This document shows positions 13,338-24,134 of a DNA stretch of 64,000 nt, piece after piece. The notes under the pieces were generated by a model. That model was not told the origin of the DNA. It was given only the letters and a program-made list of their open reading frames with translations, and searched no databases. The stretch is taken from the NCBI GenBank assembly GCA_009823395.1, contig CM020505.1:24165129-24229128 (forward strand), in the 5' to 3' direction. Each line of letters begins with the position of its first letter. Position 1 is the first letter of the stretch. The stretch comes from Thamnaconus septentrionalis. Its lineage: Eukaryota; Chordata; Actinopteri; Tetraodontiformes; Monacanthidae. Made by a program: the position numbers and the translations under genes.

Positions 13338-13356
13338 CAGCGCCCCCTGCTGTTGT
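13338..13356 (-). promoter_or_regulatory. CTCF-like motif
   Basis: The minus strand reads CAGCAGGGGGCGCTG, a strong match to the CTCF core. It lies about 500 bp from the motif at 12841 in the same orientation, so the two may form a paired site. Confidence 0.45.
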
Positions 13357-13479
13357 CACATGCTGTTCCTCATTGAAAAGAGTGTTGAAGTCATATCTCA
13401 CGCCTCTGGTGACCTCACTGCCTTGTCATAACATATAGCTTCGACCTTGGCTCAGGTCTTCACCAGGACCCCTGTCTAA

Positions 13480-14130
13480 ACATATTGATATTCATAAAAG
13501 CGCTATCGCTCTATCAATCTGCGAGACAGAGATCTAATACAGTATAATGAAGCAATAATGAGAATTTTCTCTTGTTAAAATGTCATTTATGTAATGAATA
13601 AAAGATGATGGCTTCAGCTGCCTCGTGCTTTGTCCCCCCCCCGACCCCCCACCTCACCCCCCCACCCTGGCCTGTACGCTAACAATGGCATCATTGGCAG
13701 ACATTGTCCCGATAATCAGCCAAAATTGCTTCACGTTTCCACTGTACAAACAATCATTAGCGTGTTGTTTTGTTCATTGGCCGCGCCTCCGCCGTTTCAT
13801 TTGCAAGCAGCGTCTGCATCAAAAAAAAACCCAGCCGCGGCTTCTAATCTGGATGTGTGATAGTTCCCAGTGTCCCGATTGTGACAGCATGGCGAGGCAA
13901 ATACATTAGCGGCTGCGCCTGTGTGTGTCAGGAACCCCCTGCTGACTCGCCGCCTCATCTCCATATTCCTTTATGGGAAATGTAAATGGATACATGATTA
14001 TCTTTACACGGAGCCGGGCAGGAAATGGGATCCCACCCTACACTGTGACTAAAGAAGAGAGGGAAATGTTATGGTACACATAAATGATTTATGGCTTGCA
14101 GAGTATGGCATCTTTCACTTGATAACCTCT
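13480..14130. promoter_or_regulatory. Candidate conserved non-coding block
   Basis: AT-rich unique sequence (GTAATGAATAAAAG, ACAAACAATCATTAG and TAAATGATTTATGG type words) with little repeat content apart from a C-rich patch at 13634-13665. Motif density suggests an enhancer cluster; inference only. Confidence 0.4.
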
Positions 14131-14463
14131 CCGCTGCGTCCTGTGTGTGTCTGTGTGTGTCTGCGTGTGTGTTTTACGCCGCTGCCTTTCCTGCCCAGGT
14201 CCCGGCGGAGCTGCCATCTCCCTCTGTAGCCTCCAAACAATAAACAGCCTGATCCACCGCCTTCACTTTGCACTCGTTTACACTGAGCCGCCATGCTATG
14301 CTAATCAATCCCAGGGAGTGAATGAAGAGTGATATACTTGATGCTGAATAATTGGTCATTTTGGTTGTGGGCTCCCCTGCTTCACATTAGAGCCGTAATG
14401 AAGTCCTGCTGAATATGCTGATCAGTGTGTGTGTGAGTTGGAAGTACCTCCGTGTACATCTGT

Positions 14464-14499
<36 letters not shown>

Positions 14500-14720
14500 A
14501 GGTGTCTCCTGAGTCAGGGATTATTGCTGATAGATTATTTCTCCAGCCCCCTCGTTATCACTGGATCAAACAGACATGTGACCTGCACTTCATCACTCTA
14601 TTCATCCTCCTCTTGAACGGAGCTCTGGAGACCCACTCAGATGGATGCTGGAACCCTACATCCATCCATCCATCCATCCATCCATGCATCCAGGGAAGGC
14701 TCAGAGGAAGGGGCCCCATA

Positions 14721-14757
<37 letters not shown>

Positions 14758-15065
14758 ACTCGGATCCTCCCACATAATTACAAGCCAACCCCCACCCCCA
14801 ACTCCCGGGTGCGACTGCTGTGACAAAGAAAAAAAAGAAATGTTTGATTTCAAGCACTTTCCGTCTTTCCCGTCTGTGTGTTTTTTCCATTTCTCTTTCC
14901 TGGCCGAGGGTTCAGCAGGGCCACGGCCCCTCACAGTGTCACCCTGCTGCACTCTTTTCCTTAACCAGCCACCACCAACCCCCGACTGTCCAGGGTTCAT
15001 GTTCCAGCCTCTTTTATTATGTGATGTGGTCGTCACCTGTCCTCATTACCAGTTGAAGGACAGGC
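14131..15065. other. Unique sequence with microsatellites
   Basis: Holds (TG)n patches at 14142-14172 and 14466-14498, a (TCCA)n run at 14659-14685 and a perfect (TGC)12 tract at 14722-14757. Open frames with poly-Leu, poly-Ala or poly-Ser are the trinucleotide tract read in different frames. Confidence 0.7.
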
Positions 15066-15069
15066 CCCT

Positions 15070-15440
15070 TTGATGCTCATTAGCGAGCGGCAGAGCGCCG
15101 CCGCAGCGCTGGAGCTGCGCTGGAGCGGCGCAGGAGCGGCGCTGGAGCTGCGATGTCAGGCGGGCGGCCGGCCGAGGACGACCTGCGTGCTCGGTGACAG
15201 CGGTGACACCCGCTCGCTCCTCCTTTTTTTGTCAGGGGCCCCTAACGAGGTCATCACTGTCCTTCAGACAGGGGTCAGCCGTACATTTGACCCCTGTCCC
15301 TCCCCGCGCTGTAATGTCAACAGCTCCTGCCGTCACCTATATAAACCCCTCCCCCCACCTCCCCTCTCATTGGGCGGGTGGCGAGCCGAGCTGTCACGCC
15401 ACCAGCGGCCGTGCAGCGTGGACATCAAGGTGGGCCGCCG
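15070..15440 (+). promoter_or_regulatory. Candidate promoter: NR half-sites, TATA, GC box
   Basis: After a GC-rich imperfect repeat (15090-15150) there is AGGTCA at 15248-15253. A perfect 11-bp inverted repeat containing GGGGTCA/TGACCCC follows (15267-15277 and 15288-15298, spacer 10). TATATAAA lies at 15338-15345, with ATTGG (15369-15373) and GGGCGG (15372-15377) downstream. The order fits a TATA promoter with nuclear-receptor input and a start near 15370. No first exon could be verified, so the promoter reading is inference. Confidence 0.3.
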
Positions 15441-15547
15441 TCTTTTAATGAGACAGCACGGCTAATGTCCCTCTGCTGGTGAGGCAGGACCCAGCTGCAG
15501 CCTGTCACCACCTTGTTAGACTGCTGCACTCTGTGGGACCGCCCCGT

Positions 15548-16133
15548 CTGTCTGTCTGCCTGACTGTCTGTCTGCCTGATTGACTGTCTGACTGACTGTC
15601 CTACTGTCTGTCCTACTGTCTGACTGTCTGTCCTACTGTCTGCATGTCTGTCTGCCTGACTGTCTGTCTGACTGTCTGTCTGACTGACTGTCTGCCTGAC
15701 TGACTGTCTGACTGTCTGTCTGTCCTACTGTCTGCATGTCTGTCTGACTGACTGTCTGTCTGACTGTCTGTCTGCCTGCCTGACTGTCCTACTGTCTGTC
15801 CTACTGTCTGTCTGTCTGTCCTACTGTCTGCATGTCTGTCTGTCTGACTGACTGACTGTCTGCATGTCTGTCTGTCTGCCTGACTGTCTGTCTGCCTGAC
15901 TGACTGTCTGTCCTACTGTCTGACTGTCTGTCCTACTGTCTGCATGTCTGTCTGTCTGTCCTACTGTCTGTCTGTCTGTCTGTCCTACTGTCTGCATGTC
16001 TGTCTGTCTGCCTGACTGTTTGTCCTACTGTCTGCATGTCTGTCTGCCTGACTGTCTGTCTGACTGTCTGTCTGACTGACTGACTGTCTGACTGTCTGTC
16101 CTACTGTCTGTCTGCCTGTGTGTCTGTCTCTGT
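15548..16133 (+). repeat. TGTC-type tetranucleotide array with higher-order structure
   Basis: About 585 bp made almost wholly of four-base words TGTC, TGAC, TGCC, TGCA and CTAC, all in the same four-base phase. The CTAC variant occurs about 13 times. A 52-bp stretch (15603-15654) is repeated exactly 300 bp downstream (15903-15954), showing that a large segment of the array was duplicated. Confidence 0.95.
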
Positions 16134-16730
16134 CAGCTGCTCCAGGTTCTCTGGACCCCTCGGTGGACTTCAGTCTCCCAGTGCTGTCTTGCTTGATGGC
16201 ACAGTTACTGTATGTATGTCAGCCCCCCACCCCTGAATCCTGGGAGGTAGCCCGCTAATGATCTGCCGTCGGGGCTTTTTGGGGCCACTCGACGGCATTT
16301 TGTTTCCCTGATTAGGATGCAGCGGCGGCCTTTAGTCAGCAGCCATGTCAAGCTGCTGTAAGGACAAAGCCTGCTTGTTACCAGCAGCATAATTAAATCT
16401 GTTTCCTGTGAATCTGCCACCTGTGTTGACCGGCCAGACGGGGGATTCGGGATGTGTCTCTTTTTTTCGCCTCCCCACTCCTGTGTTTGCTGTTTGTTCT
16501 CTCTCTCTCTCTCTCTCTCTCTCCACCTCAAACCTGCATGCTTGTTGTCGCTAATGTGCTTTGTAGGAAGAAGACGGCTCAATAATGGGACCGCCGACCA
16601 AAATTTCTTTATTTATTGGTTTATTGTGGGAGAACTGACGCAGAGGCCCAGCTAGGAGACCAGCAGACCTGTGGCCTCCTTCTACTGAAGCCTTGAAGCT
16701 TCTTAGCAGCTACTAATCACCCTTTAATGA
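16134..16730. other. Unique sequence with a CT run
   Basis: A (CT)n run of about 12 units sits at 16498-16522. The rest is mixed unique sequence with no recognised gene. Confidence 0.5.
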
Positions 16731-16859
16731 AACAATACATTTCCTATTTGTCTGCTTTTAGGTGTGTTTTCTTGTTTTCATTTAAGTACAAGTTGCAAGA
16801 AATATTTTGCAATTTAGAATCCATAATTCTTTTAATGTTTTTTTTCTTCCTTTGTGCGC

Positions 16860-16891
<32 letters not shown>

Positions 16892-17110
16892 TATATTTTA
16901 TTTTTATTTTTTTTTTTTTTTTTTTCCCCTCTGAGTTTGCTTCATTCATCCTCTTCCTGTCGGGATGCAGCGGTGACATGTAAGCCAGCGCTAAGCAGAC
17001 CATTAAAAGCAACAGCAGTCCCCGGGATATGGACTGGTCAGGAAATTAATTGGCCCCATGGCTGTTTGAAAGCGCAGAGAAAACAACTCCATGGAGTGTA
17101 TCACCATTCC
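16731..17110. other. AT-rich sequence with TA and T tracts
   Basis: A (TA)n run at about 16863-16891 and a poly-T tract near 16905-16925 are followed by unique sequence (16960-17100) of enhancer-like composition with GGAAATTAATTGG. No exon is seen. Confidence 0.5.
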
Positions 17111-17353
17111 CCACATAAAATATGTCAACCCCCCCCCAACCCAACACACACACACACACACACACACACAAGCCAGTGGAGCAATAATGACCCCATGGAG
17201 CTGTGGAGTGGTGTGACAACACAAATGACACTACACTGTGTGCTAATGACATGGGATGTAGTTGCTGGGTAAACATGGCAATTAAACAACAGTCTCAGGC
17301 TGAGTGGGGCTCACATAGGAACCTTCATGGAGCCTATTGTGTCTTTGTCTTAG

Positions 17354-17411
<58 letters not shown>

Positions 17412-18290
17412 GACATTTGCATGCCGGAGGCATAATTGGCTGGTCTCATGGTGGCGGTGGCAGGATTCCTAGAATGAGGACATCTCAATGCACCTCACAC
17501 GTCTCCACTGTCACCAGGCTGGCCTGCTGAAAGCCTGCTGAAAGCCTCGCTGACACAAACACAGCAACACAGAAACACTCCCACAATGGCAGCCATGTCT
17601 GCTCCCACTCAAACTAGACCCCGTGACAAGAAGAAGCTGAACTAAGCATCCCCACCACCTCCACCTCCACCTCCACCTCCACCTCCTCCACCTCCTCGCA
17701 GTTTCCAAAGTTCAGACTAGCGTCAGCACGCAGCGGCTCTGCAGGAGAAGTTTAATTTGCTGGCTGTGAAGGATGTTATTGGGAGTTTTGCAGCGATAGC
17801 AGAGCAGTCAGGAACTACTGCTGTTGAGTTGGGCTTTTTATCGGCACATTTTTAACGCACTGTAACTCACAAGTGACACGTTATGTTTGGGAACCAGAAT
17901 GGACCGTCGTCATTTACGCCCCAGTTGGCCCAGGCCGAGTATTTCAACCGGACAAGAAGAATTCCACGGGTGCTCGTACAGAGCGGAACTTTTCACTTTT
18001 CACATCCAGTCTGAGTTTGCAGAGCAATCAGTGTGTGCAGAGTGACATCTGTTATAACACAGAGTCAATTCGTTTTTTCAGTAAAACTGCAACTGAGGCT
18101 GCAACTATACCATGCCCATGATCTGTGATGATGCTACTTAAACACCGACATTAATTTAGTCCATCTTCCAGTTCTCTCCTCTAACTCCATCCATGATGAC
18201 ACAAACCCCCAAACATCTGAAGCTGCTGGTGAACGAGAGCACGGCTGGCTGCTCACAGGTGACACTGCAGTGAGTCAGTGGCCAGAACTC
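17111..18290. other. Microsatellite cluster and unique sequence
   Basis: Contains (AC)n at 17143-17170, (CT)n at about 17356-17408 and a (CCACCT)n hexamer run at 17649-17697. An ATTTGCAT octamer lies just after the CT run near 17415. No gene was recognised. Confidence 0.7.
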
Positions 18291-18810
18291 ACTCCTCACA
18301 TTAATAGAGTGGCCCTGCCACAGCCTCATTTCATTCACCCGTGGAACAATTAGCAATGCTGAGCAGTTTTGCAATTAACAGCCTCATAACTGTGGCATGG
18401 CCCAATTTGAAATCAGCAGGAGTAATATCTGTTTTTCAGCAAAGTTTAATTACAAAGTCAGGCATTTGCATTTTAGGGATTATCATTTTTAAATGCCATT
18501 ATTTTTTTCTCCTCTCCCTTATTTGTTTTTTTTTTTTCCCTTTAAATTCCTCACTCGTGCAGACTTCTGCCAAGAGACTCTTTTGGCAGTGCTGGTGTGT
18601 AAATGTCACACACATATGGAGAAATTACACAGAATCTGATAACAGTGCATTCCGAGGTTGGCTTCAGCCCGAGCGGCAACAGAGAAATGAAGTTTCTCTG
18701 CGACTGAGCGAATGAACGGCGGCCGATCGCACGCTTCCAGCTCGACGCTCTCCATCAAACCACAGCAAAGTGTTGTGGACAAACAGTCTGTGTGAAACTC
18801 CAAATAGGCT
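18291..18810. promoter_or_regulatory. Candidate conserved non-coding block with octamer
   Basis: Unique AT-rich sequence with TAATTA (18447-18452), a POU octamer ATTTGCAT (18464-18471) and multiple TTTAAA words. Poly-T tracts follow near 18525. The density of homeodomain and POU sites fits a neural or developmental enhancer; inference only. Confidence 0.42.
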
Positions 18811-19398
18811 CAGTCAAAATGGGTGCGAGCAGCCCAGTCGAGGCTTAAATCATCTCCCCGCCGAGCTCCAGAGAGAAGCGTGGAAGCCAGAAAATAGAGG
18901 AGCCGCTGCTGATGGAATCTGGCGCAAACACATTCCCACCTTTCCAATCTTATTTTCGTCTCTCGCCTTCTGCCTGCTTCCCTCGCAGGGGCTTAGTGTA
19001 CTTTTTGTGTCCCCCCCGCGCGTACAAAGTCTATCAGAATGCATTTGTTTCAGGGAGCCCCCATTCACTCTCAAAGGGTTAAACAGACCATTCAGCCGCC
19101 TGTCAACATTCCCTGGCTCGCCTGGCGGAAAAAGTCTGCTGGAGTTTTGTTCCCGACCAACACTTGTCTCCTCGGCCCGTTGTTGCTCGCGTCGTGTAAT
19201 ATCCATGACAATCGTGTTGGGCCTTTCAGGGGGCTCTGTAGCAGCCATTCTGTGGGGCCACTCTCGGGCCATAAAGAGCTTTATTTGTGTGGATTTGAAA
19301 GAGTCATGTGAAGTGGCCCAGGGCTGGAATCCTCTTCAGCAGGTCAGCGCTGCCCTCAGTGGGCGTCACCGCATCAGCACCGCACTCACGTTCAGAAG
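18811..19398. other. Unique sequence before the minisatellite
   Basis: Mixed unique sequence. An open frame (18770-19483, +) runs through it into the repeat, but no domain is recognisable. Confidence 0.4.
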
Positions 19399-19785
19399 CC
19401 AGGGCTCTAGAGTCCTCCACTGGGGGAGGAGGAGGTGGAGGTGGGGGAGGAGGAGGAAGGAAGGAAGGAAACCAGGGTTCTAGAGTCCTCCACTGGGGAG
19501 GAGGGGTGGAGGTGGGGAGGAGGAGGAAGGAAGGAAGGAAACCAGGGTTCTAGAGTCCTCCACTGGGGGAGGAGGAGGTGGAGGTGGGGGAGGAGGAGGA
19601 AGGAAGGAAGGAAGCAAGGGTTCTAGACTCCTCCACTGGGGGAGGAGGAGGAGGAAGGAAACCAGGGTGGGGGGAGGAGGGGACGAGGAGGAAGGAAGGA
19701 AACCAGGGTTCTAGAGTCCTCCACTGGGGCAGGAGGAGGAAGGAAACCAGGGTTCTAGAGTCCTCCACTGGGGGAGGTGGGGGAG
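19399..19785 (+). repeat. 70-bp minisatellite (VNTR)
   Basis: Units begin with CCAGGGTTCTAGAGTCCTCC or close variants at 19399, 19472, 19542, 19615, 19703 and 19747, with a truncated unit at 19662. The first periods are 73, 70 and 73 bp; later units shrink to about 44 bp by losing the purine-rich tail. Each unit ends in GGA/GGAA repeats. Confidence 0.95.
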
Positions 19786-20070
19786 GAAGGAAGGAAGGAA
19801 GGAAGGAAGGAAGGAAGGAAGGAAGGAGCAAATGAAGGAAGTTAGGAAGGAAGGAAGAATAAAAGAAAGGATGGAAGGACAGAAGGAGAGAAGGAAGGAA
19901 GGACAGAAGGAAGGGTGGAAGGAAGGAAAGACAAAAGGAGAGAAGGAAGGATAAAAGGAAGGATGGCAGTAAGGAAGTTTGGAAGGAAGGATGGAAGAAA
20001 GGAAGGGCAGAAGGAATGAAGAATAAAATGAAGGAGGGAAGGAAGGAAGTTAGGAGGGAAGGAAGGGTGC
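19786..20070 (+). repeat. (GGAA)n purine array
   Basis: A pure GGAA run to about 19826 decays into diverged GGAAGGAT, AGAAGGA and AAAGGA words. It grows directly out of the GGAA tail of the adjacent minisatellite unit, suggesting expansion from that tail. Purine-rich GGAA repeats are known binding arrays for ETS factors. No function is shown here. Confidence 0.9.
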
Positions 20071-20560
20071 CCCTGGAGGTAGCGGGTGTCCATGCAGGGG
20101 GACGGCAGGTTGAAGATGGTCGGGGTGAAGAGCCAGTAAATATATTTTGTGTTGTTGTCGAGGCTCTGGCAGGGATGATCAACACAACCACTCCTTCCTG
20201 GTGGCTTGGCCTCCAAAACAAAACATGGGCGACGCCACCAGAAGCTCTTCCAAAACTCCAACCTGTGTCTGCAAGGCAGCGCCTGCACCCAGCCTGCAGC
20301 GGCCCAGCGGAGGGCCGGGCCGGGGGGGCGTGGGAAGTGAGGGAGGTCCAACGGCAGATCCATTTCCATGCACCATATGGAAATTCTGTTGTGTGTGCAG
20401 CCGAGGCGTTAGATAGCGGTGACCCCAACGGCCGTGTGTGCGCCTGCTGAATGGCGAGCAGCGTGGAGAGGGGTGTCGCCCTGACCCCCGGCATATGGGT
20501 GTCTATTCTGAGGAGGGCTTGAGCAGCAGCGCAGCCATGCTGCCAGCAGGCCCCTGGGAC
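20071..20560. other. Unique sequence after the GGAA array
   Basis: GC-moderate unique sequence with no recognised exon. The long minus-strand frame (19550-20494) is mostly minisatellite and GGAA translation. Confidence 0.45.
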
Positions 20561-21840
20561 TTTGATTTGTTAATGAATTGCTTTATTGACTTGCATCTTC
20601 GCTTTGCTTATTTAGAAACACCCACAACAATCCCTGCCCCCCCCCCCATCACCACCTCTTTTCATTCTGCCTTGAGATTATGCATGGAGGGGAAGATGTG
20701 AGCTGAATGTGTGTACGGGTGGAGGGGGGGCGGAGGAGGGTGGAGGGGGGGGATTATTACAGAACACTATTGTATGTTTGACTTAAATCTTCAGGCTTGT
20801 CATCTGTTTTTCCCCCTCGTCTGCCGCTTCCTTTCTTCAGCCCAGCTCATTTGTATTGTGGCAATTTAAGAAAACTCTTCAGTGCTCAGTGATGCAAGAG
20901 AACAAACCTAATGCCCCCCTCCCCCTCCGCCTCCCCAGCCCCCGCTAGCCCCCCCTCCAGCCTCAGACGGGCCATGGCCCAGGACCAACCTCCTCTAAAT
21001 CTATTTCCCAGTCCCTCCCTGGCCCTTATTACCATGTGGAGACAATAATGGTTTTGTCAGGACGATACCTGCTTTACAAGTGGCACATTATTGTGTGGTG
21101 CCAGTGTTAACACAACAAGTACAAGCCCCTCTGTCTGCGGCCATTCCACCGGCTGTCAGCACTCATCCATAATAGCGGTGTCACAGCAGAACACACGGCA
21201 GACAAAGACGTGTGACCCTCTGGCTGCGCGCACAAAGACGTGCGGGCTCCATAAGACTCAGCCGACATATGGCCGCAGCATTATGGCGCTCGGCTCCTTC
21301 CACAAGCCACCGGCGAGCCCCAAACTCGCCGCCCTTTGTCTGGGAAACGTGTCGCCACTGGCTGCCGGGCCACACTGTGCCACGGTTGTGCACCAATTAC
21401 ACCACAATTTAGCAGCAGTGCCATCTGTATGCCAAATGTGCCATTCCGTCTGGACATGCTGGCCCAATAGGTGTGAATTATACAGGTCTAATTGTGTATC
21501 AAAGACAGCGGGGGACCTTTGTCTTCCTTTTTTATTTATTTCCATTCTTGCATCCAGGCCTGTTCATAACATTGCAAATAGATTTTGCAGAAGAAATCCA
21601 TTGATACACTTGAGAATTCTTGTCTCTACTGTCACAAGTTCTGATGTCAACCCAAATGTAAAACTGAAAGGAAGATTTTTTTGGACCAGGCTTACTGCTA
21701 ATGTTTCTGCATTGGCTGCGCTGACACAGCCCCAGAATGACATTAGAATAACTGTGACACTTTATATTGAAACTGCAGATGATTTCGAATGGTCACTGCA
21801 ATGTGTGAGGAAAATGTATTTTAATACAGAATAATCAGAT
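20561..21840. promoter_or_regulatory. Candidate conserved non-coding cluster with long open frame
   Basis: More than 1 kb of mostly unique sequence with CTTTGATTTGTTAATG, TGTATTGTGGCAATTT and GTGCACCAATTACACC type words, interrupted by C-rich and G-rich runs near 20637 and 20725-20750. A 247-codon frame (21091-21834, +) overlaps it. Its translation has no recognised domain, and the local composition is typical of non-coding DNA. Regulatory sequence is the better reading. Confidence 0.38.
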
Positions 21841-23319
21841 GGTTTTATGTCATTTGTCTGAGTCAATCCATGCACTACACTGTCACGTCACAGAGTGATT
21901 GATGGGACGCGCTGTGTTTCAACAGTTTGTGCCGCCGACTTGAACTTAGTTAACACATGAATGCGGGCTGCTGGAGGAAACTTCCTGCGAGTGTGTATGT
22001 GAGGAGGCAGTGGGTGAGCCCGAGGAGCTTCCTGTCCTCGGCAGCGTGGCGGACGCCTGCTGTGTGGGTACAACATGGCAGGCCAGCTCTATTGTCTGCA
22101 GAGAGGATGTGCTGCCGTGTTTTCTCAGTTTCAGGCAGCGAATGACGCACGAAAACTCTCACTGGCAGGAGGGTGGAGCCTCATCACACTGGCAGGAGGC
22201 CAGTCAAAGATAGCGGCGCTACACCTTATCGCCATCATCAGGAAATGATGCTGGCGATGGAGAACAGATGGAGCTGCTCTTTTTTTTTTTTTCAAGGGGG
22301 TGTTATATTTAAATTGCGTGTGCTTCAAAGGCTGAAAATGTATAACAATAAGTATAACAACAATGTAGACAAATTAACTATACACTGTATATGTATATAT
22401 ATGTTAAAAATGTTGAAAATCACATTTAAACGGACGTTAGAGGCACTGTTTAAGTTTGTGATATTGTCATGCAACCCACAGTGTGTATAATGAAAATTTT
22501 GACGACCAAAAATAGTGCGGGAAAAAAAAAAAATCCTTAATTTAAGTCGTCTTCTATCTATATTTACTTAGCCACAGTTGCACCAATGGTGACGCTTTCA
22601 CTTATGATGCAATCTGTGTTCTGATACCAAGGTACCGACAACAGACGGAGTCATTGTGGAGTTATACCCTTGATAATCTCAGCATGCCATTTTTCAGGAA
22701 GGAACTGCAGCTTTCCCACACAAAATGACTTATGAATAAATAACTGAATACTGAACTTGCAAAAGATCAGGTTTAGTTTGTTCTGTACGAATCAGACTGC
22801 TCAGGAAATGTGACCTTTGAATGACCTGCACCTTCTGACTAGTTTTCAGAGCCCCTGGTCTAAACCTGGATGCTTCCCCAGTATGAAGGAAGTTGTGCAG
22901 GGCTTCTTATACTCGGCTGTCTCCATCAAAGGGCTGAGTCCCGTGGTAAGGAGCTCACAGCGCACACTGGGAAGTGCTCAGACAGTAGATGAGGTCGGAG
23001 ACATTTACCAAGTGCACAAAACAATTAGGCAGATGGGGTGAGATGGGGTGAGGCGGGGAGAGACGGAGATGAGCTCCCCGACGGGGCCACAGTCACTTCC
23101 TCTGCACAAGCAGTTGGATGTGATGGTGCGCGGCGCTGCGCTCAGAGGAATCTCAATATTTACCCAGTTTGTCTGGCCGTGGCACCTGCTGAGGGAGACA
23201 TTAGTCATTTGTAAGTATTAACACGGACGTCCCCTCCTTCCCTCATCTCTCTCAACTCTCCCCTTCCTCGTCTTCCTCCCCCCTTCTGCACTATCACTCC
23301 CTCCCTCTGTGAGTACACT
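21841..23319. other. Unique sequence, partly AT-rich
   Basis: The AT-rich stretch 22270-22560, with poly-T and poly-A tracts and TATATG words, may be an old transposon, but I could not find its ends. A donor-like TTTGTAAGTATT occurs at about 23208-23219 without a supporting exon. Confidence 0.4.
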
Positions 23320-23715
23320 GTCACTCATGTTGTAGCCTTTTAAATGTCATCCACTTACTGTGGAGAGCCGCCGCCCCGACTTGACAGTTTTATTGGGAGG
23401 ACGTTGTGATGATGACGGGAGATGAGAGAGCGGGAGGGAGCGAGAGAGGAGAGAGGGACTGCGGGGGGGGGGGCGACATCATCGAGTCAAATCAAATTAG
23501 AATAATCAGAGTGATGTGATTAATAGGAGTGCCATTGTGGGGTAATCATGCACAGCGATCATCACTGCGGTGGACTCCAAATTAGCGTGGCCCGCAGTGA
23601 GGCTTTGATCTGGCGAGCATCAAATAAAGCCGGCCGTCAGCTTGTCACTTACTCAGAGTACACCTTCGCCTTGACGCCTTTTCGCCAGGCTAAAAATAGA
23701 GGCGGGAAAGACAAA
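23320..23715. promoter_or_regulatory. Candidate enhancer with perfect MEF2 site
   Basis: Unique sequence with AATCAAATTAGAATAATCAG, a GTGATTAATAGG homeodomain-type word, a TCF/LEF-like CTTTGATC (23603-23610) and a perfect MEF2 consensus CTAAAAATAG (23690-23699). A short G run at 23463-23473 interrupts it. This is one of the best enhancer candidates in the window by motif content. Confidence 0.45.
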
Positions 23716-24134
23716 ACGTGACGAAAGGCAAAGGCGCCGTCGTCAAGTCTTGTGTGGCACCTGCTACATTAAGCCACTCAGGAAGATCTACATTTCAATT
23801 TCTTAAGGTGGACTTATCCTCAGCACGGCAGTGGGAGGAAACGTCGGCGCGCAAGAAAGGAAGACATCAAAGTGACATTAGCCCGCGCTTCTCTCGCTTT
23901 GCCAGCTGCTTTCATTTTTCAAGGTCTGTGTCTGTCACGTCCATTATTGGTGAGAACTTTGCTCATCAGAGCACGATTTATCTTTTCTCATGTTTTTCAT
24001 GTGTTATTGCCATTGTTCTGGCAAAAACAGCTGGATAACATAAGATATGGAACGTGAAACCTTCATCTTGGTGTTGCACATGAAATAATGTTGAAAAGAA
24101 AAAAAGTCCATTAAGAAACAATTGCCTATGTGTG
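23716..24134. other. Unique sequence
   Basis: Mixed unique sequence upstream of the LINE fossil. It may include further decayed LINE sequence, but I see no readable motif. Confidence 0.4.

Noticed and set aside
19550..20494. 314-codon minus-strand frame rich in Ser, Leu, Phe and Pro
   Set aside because: Mostly the minisatellite and GGAA array read backwards; no domain.
22270..22560. AT-rich stretch possibly an old transposon
   Set aside because: No inverted termini, target duplication or coding motif could be found.
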